Part shown: piece after piece, positions 16,265 through 23,217 of the stretch
Layout: each line of letters begins with the position of its first letter
How positions within the stretch are numbered: position 1 is the stretch's first letter
Assembly: GCF_001441165.1 (NCBI RefSeq)
Contig: NZ_CP013126.1
Location: 1,703,551 to 1,767,550 of the forward strand
Length of the DNA: 64,000 nt
DNA from: Acidipropionibacterium acidipropionici
GTDB lineage: Bacteria > Actinomycetota > Actinomycetes > Propionibacteriales > Propionibacteriaceae
Direction: 5' to 3'
Notes under the pieces: model-generated
Seen by the model: only the letters and a program-made list of their open reading frames with translations
What the model was told of the DNA's origin: nothing
Databases searched by the model: none
Translations under genes and position numbers: made by a program

Positions 16265-16570
16265 GTGACAGGCGACGATGTTGACGACTGGACGTTACTC
16301 GCGAACTGTCGCGGAATGGCGGATGCTCTCTTTCCTGATGGCAAGGAGCAGCGCAGGGCGCGACGGATCTGCGTGGACTGCCGTGTGCGCGCTCGATGCC
16401 TCGCTGAGGCCCTGGACAACAGGATCGAGTGGGGCGTGTGGGGCGGTATGACCGAGCGGGAGAGACGACGGCTGCTGCGTGAGCGGCCCGGCGTCACCTG
16501 CTGGCGCGACGTGCTCGAGTCCGAGTTCGACGAGGACGAGGTGCAGCGGCAGCAGGCCGCCTCCGAATGA
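16265..16570 (+). CDS. whiB4: WhiB-family Fe-S regulator, WhiB4-like by position
   Basis: A 101-residue redox-sensing regulator. The four cluster cysteines are in LLANC, CVDC and RARC, giving the WhiB spacing C-x29-C-x2-C-x5-C, and the G[VI]WGG turn is present as GVWGGMTERERRRLL. The basic segment after it is the DNA-binding part, and an extra Cys lies in GVTCWRD. The start is taken as GTG 16265; a GTG at 16256 is also in frame. Divergence from a PonA2-like PBP and closeness to RidA, Crp and Nth match whiB4 of M. tuberculosis; the subtype is assigned by synteny only. Confidence 0.88.
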   Translation: MTGDDVDDWTLLANCRGMADALFPDGKEQRRARRICVDCRVRARCLAEALDNRIEWGVWGGMTERERRRLLRERPGVTCWRDVLESEFDEDEVQRQQAASE

Positions 16571-16729
16571 ACATGTGCTGGTGATCCTGCGCGGGTGATT
16601 CCCTGCACGTGGTGGCGTGCTCGGGCGCCTGTGCGCAGCGGGCCGGGTCGCGGGTCGCGATGATGCACCGGCGAGACCAGGGGCCCATGCCCATGGTCAG
16701 CGGCACGACCCGCTCGCTACTGTGACGTC

Positions 16730-16906
16730 ATGACTCGTTGGGAATACTTCACCGCACCGATTCTGGTGCACATGTCGCAGCAGATCCTCAACAACTTCGG
16801 GGCCGATGGGTGGGAGCTGGTTCAGGTGGTGCCCGGGCCGAACTCCGAGTCCCTGGTGGGCTACTTCAAGCGCCCGCTGCCTCAGACCGAACAGGAGCAG
16901 CGATGA
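16730..16906 (+). CDS. Small DUF4177-type protein
   Basis: A 58-residue protein beginning MTRWEYFTAPI and containing the family's closing pattern FGADGWELVQVVPG and GYFKRP, a small beta-alpha fold. Its stop overlaps the RidA start as ATGA, so the two are co-translated. A similarly small gene precedes the RidA homologue in mycobacteria, which supports it as real despite its size. Function unknown. Confidence 0.8.
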   Translation: MTRWEYFTAPILVHMSQQILNNFGADGWELVQVVPGPNSESLVGYFKRPLPQTEQEQR

Positions 16907-17358
16907 GCGCCTCGCAGAGGCTCGCCGAGCTCGGCGTCGACCTGCCGCAGGTGGCCGCCCCGGTGGCCGACTACGTCCCCGCGGTCCGCAGCGGCAGCCA
17001 GATCGTCACCGCCGGTCAGCTGCCCTTCGTCAACGGCGAGCTTCCCGCAACCGGTCGGGTCGGCGCCGAGGTGGACGTGGAGGACGCCGCCTCCATGGCG
17101 CGTCTGGCCGTTCTCAACGCGGTGGCCGCAGCGGCCTCGGTGGCCGGTGGCGTCGACGCCATCGCGGGTGTCGTCAAGGTGGTCGTCTTCGTCAACAGCG
17201 CCCCCGACTTCACCGGCCAGGCGGCCGTCGCCAACGGGGCGTCGGGCCTGCTGGGCGAGGTTTTCGGTGAGGCGGGCCGACACGCCCGCAGCGCCGTCGG
17301 CGTCGCCTCCCTGCCGCTCGGGTCCCCGGTCGAGGTGGAGCTGACCGTCGAGGTCTGA
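16903..17358 (+). CDS. RidA/YjgF-family protein
   Basis: A 151-residue member of the Rid family, whose best-known members hydrolyse reactive enamine/imine intermediates. The conserved beginning YVPAVRSGSQIVTAGQLPF, the central AVLNAVAAAASVAGGVDAI helix and the C-terminal HARSAVGVASLPLGSPVEVE containing the conserved Arg are all visible. It belongs to the larger Rv3678c-like branch (YjgH-type) rather than classical RidA, so substrate specificity is uncertain. The start overlaps the upstream DUF4177 gene by 4 bp; it converges with the Crp gene. Confidence 0.88.
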   Translation: MSASQRLAELGVDLPQVAAPVADYVPAVRSGSQIVTAGQLPFVNGELPATGRVGAEVDVEDAASMARLAVLNAVAAAASVAGGVDAIAGVVKVVVFVNSAPDFTGQAAVANGASGLLGEVFGEAGRHARSAVGVASLPLGSPVEVELTVEV

Positions 17359-17411
17359 GGGTGGCGCCCACCACCTGCCGTCGCGGCACCCGTCGTTCCG
17401 GGCGGCCGGCG

Positions 17412-18116
17412 TCAGGTGCTGGTGCGCATCCTCAGCTTCTCCAGGTCCAGGATCGTCACCGTCCTGGGCCTGGCCGTGATCCACTCCCGCTGGGTGAAAT
17501 CGGTGAGCGCCTTGTTGACGGTCTCCCGGGAGGAGCCCACCGCCTGGGCCAGCTCCAGCTGGGTGAGGTCATGGCGCACCACGATGTGCCCGGTCGTCGG
17601 GTCCTGCCTGCCGAAGCGCTCGGCCAGGTCGATGAGGATGAAGGCGAGCCGGCTGGGGACGTCGCCGACGACGAAGTGGGCCGTGGTGTTGTCGGAGCGG
17701 CGCAGCCTCTCGCTCATCCTGCCCAGCAGCGCCAGCGCGACGTCGTGGCGGGACTCCACCAGATCCTCGAGATCGTGGCCGGGGACGCGCAGCAGACTCG
17801 CCCTGGTGAGGGTGGTCGCGGTCGTCGAACGGGTGCCGCCGTCGACCAGGGAGAGCTCGCCGAACATGTCGCCGGGGCCCATCAGCCACAGCAGCGACTC
17901 GCGATGGGGGCTGGTGATGCTGGTGGTCGGCCGGGTGAGCTTCACCTTGCCCTCGACCACCAGGAAGAGGTCGGCGGCCGGGTCGCCGGCCTCGAACAGC
18001 ACGGAGCCGCGGGAGCACACCATCACCTCCGACAGGGAGATGATCCGGGCGGTCGAGTTCGCATTGAGCATCGACAAGAAGGGCTGCGTCGCCGCCGTGG
18101 CCACTACGTTCGTCAT
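17412..18116 (-). CDS. crp: Crp/Fnr-family transcription regulator (cAMP receptor-like)
   Basis: A 234-residue global regulator. The N-terminal cyclic-nucleotide fold spans about residues 20-130 and includes FEAGDPAADLFLVVEGKVKL and GDMFGELSLVDGGTRSTTA, where the Glu-Leu-Ser and Arg-Ser/Thr pocket matches cAMP-binding members. The C-terminal helix-turn-helix is TQLELAQAVGSSRETVNKAL. Length and position next to nth are those of Rv3676/GlxR-type proteins. ATG at 18116 follows AAGGA by five bases. A near-perfect TGTGR-N6-TCACA site lies 65-84 bp upstream, indicating autoregulation. Confidence 0.93.
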   Translation of the reverse strand: MTNVVATAATQPFLSMLNANSTARIISLSEVMVCSRGSVLFEAGDPAADLFLVVEGKVKLTRPTTSITSPHRESLLWLMGPGDMFGELSLVDGGTRSTTATTLTRASLLRVPGHDLEDLVESRHDVALALLGRMSERLRRSDNTTAHFVVGDVPSRLAFILIDLAERFGRQDPTTGHIVVRHDLTQLELAQAVGSSRETVNKALTDFTQREWITARPRTVTILDLEKLRMRTST

Positions 18117-18180
18117 GCATGTCCTTCCAGCATCGGGGCGCTGACCGGAACGCGTCCGGGGAATCACTGAATCCCCCTCT

Positions 18181-18200
18181 ATTGTGGCAGTTGTCACAAT
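18181..18200. promoter_or_regulatory. Putative Crp-binding site between crp and nth
   Basis: ATTGTGGCAGTTGTCACAAT is a 20-bp palindrome with two mismatched positions and fits TGTGA-N6-TCACA except for one base in the left half. It is placed to control the divergent crp (65 bp away) and nth (132 bp away). Confidence 0.7.
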
Positions 18201-18331
18201 TTTGCCTGTCACCGGCCCTCCGGGAGGGGCGGTGGGGGGGATTCGGGACGCCGTGCCCGGCGCCGTCCGGCGGGCTTTCCGAGCCCCGGAGCCGGGCCTC
18301 GACGTTGACGCGATCTTCTAGTCTTACCGGT

Positions 18332-19036
18332 ATGTCCGCACCTCCATCGGCCGGCGTCGTCACCCGCCGGCAGGCCCGCCAGATGTACGAGGAGCTGAGC
18401 GCCTGCTACCCCGACGCCCGGTGCGAACTGGACTTCGCCGGCCCCTTCCAGCTGCTGGTCGCCACGGTGCTGTCGGCCCAGAGCACCGACCGACGGGTCA
18501 ACCAGGTGACCCCGGCGCTCTTCTCCCGGTGGCCCGACCCGGCGGCCCTGGCCGGTGCCGCGCTCGCCGACGTCGAGGAGATCATCCGGCCGTTGGGCTT
18601 CTTCCACACCAAGGCCGCCTCGATCGTCGGACTTTCGGCAGAACTCGTGGAGCGTTTTGACGCCCGGGTCCCCGGTGATCTCGCCAGCCTCGTGACGCTG
18701 CCGGGAGTCGGCCGCAAGACCGCCAATGTGGTGCTCGGCAACGCCTTCGGGGTGCCGGGGATCACTCCCGACACCCACCTCATGCGCGTCGCCCGGAGGA
18801 TGGGATGGACGACGTCGACGACCCCCGGCGGGGTGGAGTCCGACGTCGGCGCCCTCTTCGACCCGGAGGACTGGGTGATGGTGTGCCACCGGGTCATCTG
18901 GCACGGGCGGCGCCGATGCCATGCTCGCCGGCCCGCCTGCGGGGCCTGCCCGGTCGCCGCCCTCTGCCCCTCCTTCGGGGAGGGGCCGACCGACCCGCGG
19001 ATCGCGGCGACGCTGGTGAGGGAGCCGAGACGATGA
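18332..19036 (+). CDS. nth: Endonuclease III
   Basis: A 234-residue base-excision repair glycosylase/AP lyase that removes oxidised pyrimidines. The helix-hairpin-helix LPGVGRKTANVVLGNAF holds the catalytic Lys, and TPDTHLMRVARRMGW holds the catalytic Asp. The [4Fe-4S] cysteines are present as C-x6-C-x2-C-x5-C near the C-terminus (CGACPVAALC end). ATG at 18332 matches the family's N-terminus. It is divergent from crp, and its TGA overlaps the next ATG, starting a three-gene coupled operon (nth, thioredoxin, Nudix) conserved in mycobacteria. Confidence 0.96.
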   Translation: MSAPPSAGVVTRRQARQMYEELSACYPDARCELDFAGPFQLLVATVLSAQSTDRRVNQVTPALFSRWPDPAALAGAALADVEEIIRPLGFFHTKAASIVGLSAELVERFDARVPGDLASLVTLPGVGRKTANVVLGNAFGVPGITPDTHLMRVARRMGWTTSTTPGGVESDVGALFDPEDWVMVCHRVIWHGRRRCHARRPACGACPVAALCPSFGEGPTDPRIAATLVREPRR

Positions 19037-19689
19037 GACGCCGTGGCCTGAATGCCCGTCTGGCGGGGGCGGTGGCGATCTGCTGCCTGGCCGGCGGGTG
19101 CACGACCTCCTCGCCCGGGGCCGCTGAGAGCGCTGGTGCCGGTGCGGCCGATGCCAGTGCTGCCAGGGCGTCGGCCGGGCTGGCCTCCTGCACCACCGGC
19201 GCCTCGGATCGTTCGAGCGCGACCGGCGCGACGAGTGGGACGCGGTCCGGAAGGGCGGTGGCCGGATCCCCGCTACCCGCACTCACCCTGGCCTGCATCG
19301 GCGGTGCCCCCCAGGTGCCCGTCCGCGCCGCCCTGGCCGGGAAACCCCACGTCATCAACCTGTGGGCCAGCTGGTGCCGGCCATGCCGGGCCGAGGCGCC
19401 GATGATGGCTACGGTGAGCCGCGAGCTGGACGGGAAGGTCGGCTTCCTGGGCATCGACTACGGGGAACAGTCCACCGACGACGGCATCGGATTCGCCGCC
19501 GCGGCCGGCTGGGGCTACCCCCAGCTTCAGGACCCGGACGCCGCCACGAAATCCGCCTGGGGAATCACCGGGCTCCCCGTAACGCTACTGGTAGGTGCGG
19601 ACGGCACGGTCGTCCGGCGGCTCGACGGCGCATGGACGTCGCCCGACCAGCTGAGACGGGCCGTCCGCGAGAGCCTGGAGGTGTCATGA
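19033..19689 (+). CDS. Thioredoxin-like lipoprotein, TlpA/ResA type
   Basis: A 218-residue exported thiol-disulfide protein. The signal peptide ends in lipobox CLAGGC (about residue 23), then comes a 55-residue Ala/Ser/Gly linker, then a thioredoxin fold with active site NLWASWCRPCRAEAP (about residue 114) and the cis-Pro region ITGLPVTLLVGADG. It should reduce or isomerise disulfides outside the membrane, for example in cytochrome c maturation. It overlaps nth and the Nudix gene by 4 bp each, which fixes both start and stop. An extra Cys pair in the linker (ASCTTG and LACIGG) is unusual. Confidence 0.9.
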   Translation: MRRRGLNARLAGAVAICCLAGGCTTSSPGAAESAGAGAADASAARASAGLASCTTGASDRSSATGATSGTRSGRAVAGSPLPALTLACIGGAPQVPVRAALAGKPHVINLWASWCRPCRAEAPMMATVSRELDGKVGFLGIDYGEQSTDDGIGFAAAAGWGYPQLQDPDAATKSAWGITGLPVTLLVGADGTVVRRLDGAWTSPDQLRRAVRESLEVS

Positions 19690-20357
19690 GTGCAGAACAG
19701 GTCGGCGAGGCCGGCCCCGACGTCGGATCCCTGCGCACCCTGGTCCGCTCGATCCGGAGCGCCGGCCACGATGCCGGGCCCCTGAAGGGGCGTCGCGCCG
19801 GGGGCGGGCGGCCGTCTGCAGTGCTGGCGCTCATCAGCGAGGGGACCCTCCCCGACATCGTTCTCACCAGGAGAAACGCGACCTTGAGGTATCACGCCGG
19901 GCAGGTGTCGCTGCCCGGCGGACGCGCCGAGACCGGAGACGCCACACTCATCGAGACCGCGCTGCGCGAGGCCCACGAGGAGGTGGGCGTCGACCTCGGA
20001 GAGGTCGAGGTGGTCGGCACCATGCCGACCTCCCATATCGCGGTGAGCTCGGCCGACGTCACCACCGTCGTCGCCAGCTGGGACGGCACCGGGCCGCTCG
20101 GCGTCGTCGACCCCGCAGAGGTGGCGTCGGTGAGGCGGGTCGCGATGGCCGACCTGGCCGATCCCGCCAACCGGGCGCGGGCGCGTCATCCCTCCGGGTT
20201 CACCGGGCCCGCCTTCCTCATCCCCGACCTGTTCATCTGGGGATTCACCGCCCAGCTGCTCGATCGGCTGCTCGCCTGGGGAGGGTGGTCGCAGCCCTGG
20301 AACCGCAACCGGACGGTGGAGATCCCCCAGGACTACCTCGGCGGGCTGCACGGCTGA
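19686..20357 (+). CDS. Nudix hydrolase, coenzyme A pyrophosphatase type
   Basis: A 223-residue Nudix enzyme. The Nudix box is GGRAETGDATLIETALREAH followed by EEVGV, and the upstream LTRRNATLRYHAGQVSLPGG is the signature that sets apart CoA/acyl-CoA pyrophosphatases (NudL group). It probably splits CoA to phosphopantetheine and adenosine 3',5'-bisphosphate. The N-terminal 40 residues are family-typical. It overlaps the thioredoxin gene by 4 bp and ends before a terminator facing the convergent holin-like gene. Confidence 0.88.
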   Translation: MSAEQVGEAGPDVGSLRTLVRSIRSAGHDAGPLKGRRAGGGRPSAVLALISEGTLPDIVLTRRNATLRYHAGQVSLPGGRAETGDATLIETALREAHEEVGVDLGEVEVVGTMPTSHIAVSSADVTTVVASWDGTGPLGVVDPAEVASVRRVAMADLADPANRARARHPSGFTGPAFLIPDLFIWGFTAQLLDRLLAWGGWSQPWNRNRTVEIPQDYLGGLHG

Positions 20358-20426
20358 GATCCGGCGGCGACGGCAGATCTTAGGAGACCGACCGCTACCG
20401 GCTGATCGGAGCCTTCCGGAGACGCG

Positions 20427-20458
20427 GACACCGCCCCGGCCGATGCAGGGGCGGTGTC
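20427..20458. terminator. Terminator between convergent Nudix and holin-like genes
   Basis: An 11-bp stem, 20427-20437 with 20448-20458, and a 10-nt loop. There is no long U-tract, but the position between convergent stop codons (20357 and 20473) supports bidirectional use. Confidence 0.65.
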
Positions 20459-20472
20459 TGAAGGTCTGCGGG

Positions 20473-20955
20473 TCAGGACCGGCTGCGCGCCGTCTCCGGG
20501 TGCTCCTTCTCGGCCAGGGCGGCCGAGGTGGCGTTGTACTTGCCGTGCTGGAAGGCCGACTTGAGGGAGGCGACGCTCTGCTTGGCCTCCAGGATCGTCT
20601 GGCGGGGCGGCTCGACCTTCGAGATCTGCGACTTGCCGACCAGGGCGAGGATGCCCGCCAGGACGAGCAGGATGACGCCGCCTGCGCCGAACCCCACCAC
20701 CAGGCAGAGCAGAAGATCCCAGCCCCACAGGTGCTGCGCCCACAGGCTCAGGGCGAAACTGCCGCACAGGTAGAGCAGCGTCGCCGCGTTGATCGCGAAG
20801 TATCCCGCTCCGCCGAACAGACCGCCCCCGACCCCGGCATGGATCGCGGCTGGCTTGAGCTCGGCCTTCGCCAACGCGATGTTGTCCTGGATCAGCGACT
20901 GTCCGTCGCTCTTGAGAGTGGCGACGATTTCGCCGAGCTGGCGCGTTTCTGCCAT
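20473..20955 (-). CDS. Phage-holin-superfamily-like membrane protein (DUF1469 type)
   Basis: A 160-residue protein with an amphipathic N-terminus (MAETRQLGEIVATLKSDGQS), two membrane helices (about 45-68 and 80-107) and a basic cytoplasmic tail. This pattern is that of the actinobacterial holin-superfamily proteins encoded in bacterial chromosomes; despite the name nothing indicates phage origin here. Mycobacteria carry a similar protein in the same neighbourhood. Start ATG 20955 is the first in frame. Role unknown. Confidence 0.8.
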   Translation of the reverse strand: MAETRQLGEIVATLKSDGQSLIQDNIALAKAELKPAAIHAGVGGGLFGGAGYFAINAATLLYLCGSFALSLWAQHLWGWDLLLCLVVGFGAGGVILLVLAGILALVGKSQISKVEPPRQTILEAKQSVASLKSAFQHGKYNATSAALAEKEHPETARSRS

Positions 20956-21005
20956 GGGTGCCTCCGGATCAGCGGTCTGGTGGCCCCAGCCTATGCCAAT
21001 TCATA

Positions 21006-21051
21006 GTGGGGGGAGACCACCCCCCCCTCGCTCGCGCAGGCGCTCGCTGCC
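21006..21051. repeat. Intergenic repeat copy 2
   Basis: A G-run/C-run hairpin (about 21006-21025) followed at 21031-21051 by the same 21 bases as at 12601-12621. It lies between the holin-like gene and the methyltransferase. Confidence 0.65.
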
Positions 21052-21130
21052 CCCCTCGGCCGGTCGCCGGGCCGGGGGTGGGGTTCGTACCGGTGGCCGG
21101 GCACGGCGGTTCGGGTCTGCGAGCGTGATC

Positions 21131-21202
21131 AGACGAGAATCCCGCTCAACGGGGGTTCTCGTCTCCGTGGAGCCGAAAGGGTCCGTTGAGCGGGATTCTC
21201 GT
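21131..21202. repeat. Long inverted repeat with an alternative short hairpin
   Basis: Bases 21133-21152 are perfectly complementary to 21183-21202 (20 bp). The outer part of the left arm, 21131-21139, can instead pair with 21156-21164 (9 bp). The two folds exclude each other. It lies immediately downstream of the minus-strand methyltransferase stop codon. Confidence 0.7.
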
Positions 21203-21208
21203 TCCGGC

Positions 21209-21967
21209 TCACAGGGAGATGGTCAGCCCGGAGTCGTCGACGTCGATGGAGGCGGTCAGCTCGTCGTGGCTCACCCACGCCCGCCAGCACTCCAACTGGT
21301 AGGGCAGCCGCAGCCCGCCGGGGCCCGCGGAGTCGTCGTGGAGGGCCTCGACCTTCTCCAGCAGTTCGGTCCGCCGTCCTGACTCCAGGGCCTTGACGGC
21401 CGTCAACGACGCCGCCATGTCCACCAGCTGCTGGCGGGTGGCCGGCACCCAGATGCGGTACTGGGTGCGTTCGGCGGTGGGGAAGTACTTGCTCGAGAGC
21501 AGCGACTCCACCGCTGAGGTGCCGTAGCCGCCGGCCATCGCCCGGGGGTCGACGGTGCGCAGCAGTGCGGCCAGCCGGCGCACCCACGGCACGGTGTCGT
21601 CGCGGGTCATCCACGACACGCCGACGCAGCATCCGGGCTTGAGCACCCGCGCCATTTCCGAGAGCACCAGGCCGGGGGCCATGTTCTGGAAGGCCTGATG
21701 CACCAGCACGGCGTCGAAGGTGCACGGATCCAGCGGCAGCGACTCGGCCAGTGCGCAGATCCCGGTGGTGTGCTCCATCCGGTGACAGGTGGCGGCGACC
21801 TTCGGCTCGCGATGCACCGCGAAGAGGTCGACGCCGCGACGCGACAGCATCCGGGCGAAGGAGGGCGCCGATCCCAGGGTGAGGACGCGATCCCCCTGAC
21901 CGGCATGACCCCCGGCGAGCCAGTCGAGAGCCTGCTGGGGGAACTCGGGGCTCGACGAGGACGGCAT
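21209..21967 (-). CDS. SAM-dependent methyltransferase (class I)
   Basis: A 252-residue putative methyltransferase. The motif I region is weak (VLTLGSAPSFARML) but is followed by the expected acidic strand end (FAVHREPKVAATCHRM), a motif II-like LDPCTFDAVLVHQAFQ and the MARVLKPGCCVGVSWM segment of UbiE/COQ5-type enzymes. The C-terminal half has no recognisable domain and may bind the substrate. ATG at 21967 starts the compact gene. It is divergent from the Tad locus, whose first promoter block with DnaA-box-like sites lies between them. Substrate unknown. Confidence 0.75.
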   Translation of the reverse strand: MPSSSSPEFPQQALDWLAGGHAGQGDRVLTLGSAPSFARMLSRRGVDLFAVHREPKVAATCHRMEHTTGICALAESLPLDPCTFDAVLVHQAFQNMAPGLVLSEMARVLKPGCCVGVSWMTRDDTVPWVRRLAALLRTVDPRAMAGGYGTSAVESLLSSKYFPTAERTQYRIWVPATRQQLVDMAASLTAVKALESGRRTELLEKVEALHDDSAGPGGLRLPYQLECWRAWVSHDELTASIDVDDSGLTISL

Positions 21968-22073
21968 GGGGCCGATTCTAGGAGGTTCGGGCGGTGTCGT
22001 GGAGTCGGCCACACGGTGTTCCCGACGCTGCGGATCTGGCGCCGCCGGGACGCGGACCGGTCTTCCTGCCGAG

Positions 22074-22144
22074 TTGTCCACAGGCCCGGCGGGGCCGAGA
22101 AGTTTTCCACAGATGTGGTCGGCGTCGACAGATCGGGGGGTCCG
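22074..22144. promoter_or_regulatory. Tad regulatory block A with two DnaA-box-like sites
   Basis: TTGTCCACA (22074-22082) and TTTTCCACA (22103-22111) are spaced 29 bp apart and followed by a GACAGATCGGGGGGTCCG tail. The whole block recurs at 26057-26128 before the pilin genes. It ends 17 bp upstream of the ssd-like start. Confidence 0.7.
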
Positions 22145-22161
22145 GCCCCTAGAACTGGGAC

Positions 22162-23217
22162 ATGAAGGACATTTCTCAACACGAGGGACGAGCCAGACCC
22201 GGGCCGGAGGAGCCGTCGGTCACCCTGGCCAGCGGTGACGAGCGGCTGGCGGAGGTGGTCGGATCGGTGGCGGCCAGCATCGGGGTGGCGCTGCATGCGG
22301 TGAGCACCAGGGCGGACGTCGTGGCGGCCTGGGAAGCTCCGGGGCCGCTCCTGGTGGGGCAGGACCGCGCCTCCGCCGCGGTCGCCTGGCAGCTTCCCGT
22401 CCGTCAGGGGATCCACGTCGTCGGCCAGGACGCCGAGCAGGCGTCCCGCTGGTCGGCCGCCCTGGGTGCCAGCGTCATCGTCGTCCCCCAGGGCAACGCG
22501 ACCCTGGCCGAACTGCTACGGGACGGCATCCAGGAGGCCGGCCGCGGCACTGTCATGCTCATCGACCAGGCCGGCGGGGGGATGGGCGCCAGCACCCTGG
22601 CCGCCGGCGTCGCCGCCGACGCGGCCGCGGCCGGGCTGCCCACCGCGCTGGTGGAACTGGATCCCGGCGGGGGAGGCATGGACCTCCTGCTGGGGGCCGA
22701 ACGCGTCGAGGGCTGGCGCTGGCCCGAACTCGCCTCGGCGCGAGGCACGGTGAGGGAACTGGCCCAGCATCTGCCTGCACTCGACGCCGTCACCGTCGTC
22801 TCGGCAGGGCGGGAGCCCTGCCAGGTGGGGCAGGCGGCGCGGGCCGCAGTGGTCGCCTCCCTGGCGGCCGACCACGACCTGGTGGTTCTGGACCGGGGCC
22901 ACCTTCCGGGTGAGGCAGTGGCAGGGATGACCGTCGACCGGCGCGTCATGGTGATCGGCGCCGACCTGCGATCCCTCATGTCGGCCCGTGCGCTCGGCAT
23001 GTCGGGTGCCACGCCGGTGCTTCGGCACGGGCCCGGGCACCGCATGTCCGCACCGGATGCTGCAGCGATCGTGGGTGCCGAACCACTGCTGGTGGTGCCC
23101 CACGACCACCGGCTGCCCCGGGCGGCCGACGTCGGGGAGGCGCCGTGGGTGATGGCGGGCCGGCGCTGGCGACGGGCCTGCCGCGACCTGCGGGAGGCGG
23201 TGATCCCCGATGAATGA
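22162..23217 (+). CDS. Ssd/TadZ/CpaE-like P-loop protein, first gene of the Tad locus
   Basis: A 351-residue ParA/MinD-related protein, called septum-site-determining protein Ssd in mycobacteria and TadZ/CpaE in other Tad systems, where it places the pilus assembly machine. The N-terminal 120 residues look like a degenerate receiver domain. The ATPase fold follows: VMLIDQAGGGMGASTLAAG, ALVELDPGGGGMDLL, and LVVLDRG. The Walker A has Ala where the catalytic Lys normally stands (GGMGAST), so ATP hydrolysis is doubtful. It overlaps the ATPase gene by 8 bp. The upstream gap holds the DnaA-box block. Confidence 0.85.
   Translation: MKDISQHEGRARPGPEEPSVTLASGDERLAEVVGSVAASIGVALHAVSTRADVVAAWEAPGPLLVGQDRASAAVAWQLPVRQGIHVVGQDAEQASRWSAALGASVIVVPQGNATLAELLRDGIQEAGRGTVMLIDQAGGGMGASTLAAGVAADAAAAGLPTALVELDPGGGGMDLLLGAERVEGWRWPELASARGTVRELAQHLPALDAVTVVSAGREPCQVGQAARAAVVASLAADHDLVVLDRGHLPGEAVAGMTVDRRVMVIGADLRSLMSARALGMSGATPVLRHGPGHRMSAPDAAAIVGAEPLLVVPHDHRLPRAADVGEAPWVMAGRRWRRACRDLREAVIPDE

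Noticed and set aside
20473-20955. Prophage remnant based on the holin-like gene
   Set aside because: The protein belongs to a chromosomally conserved actinobacterial group, and no other phage gene is present.
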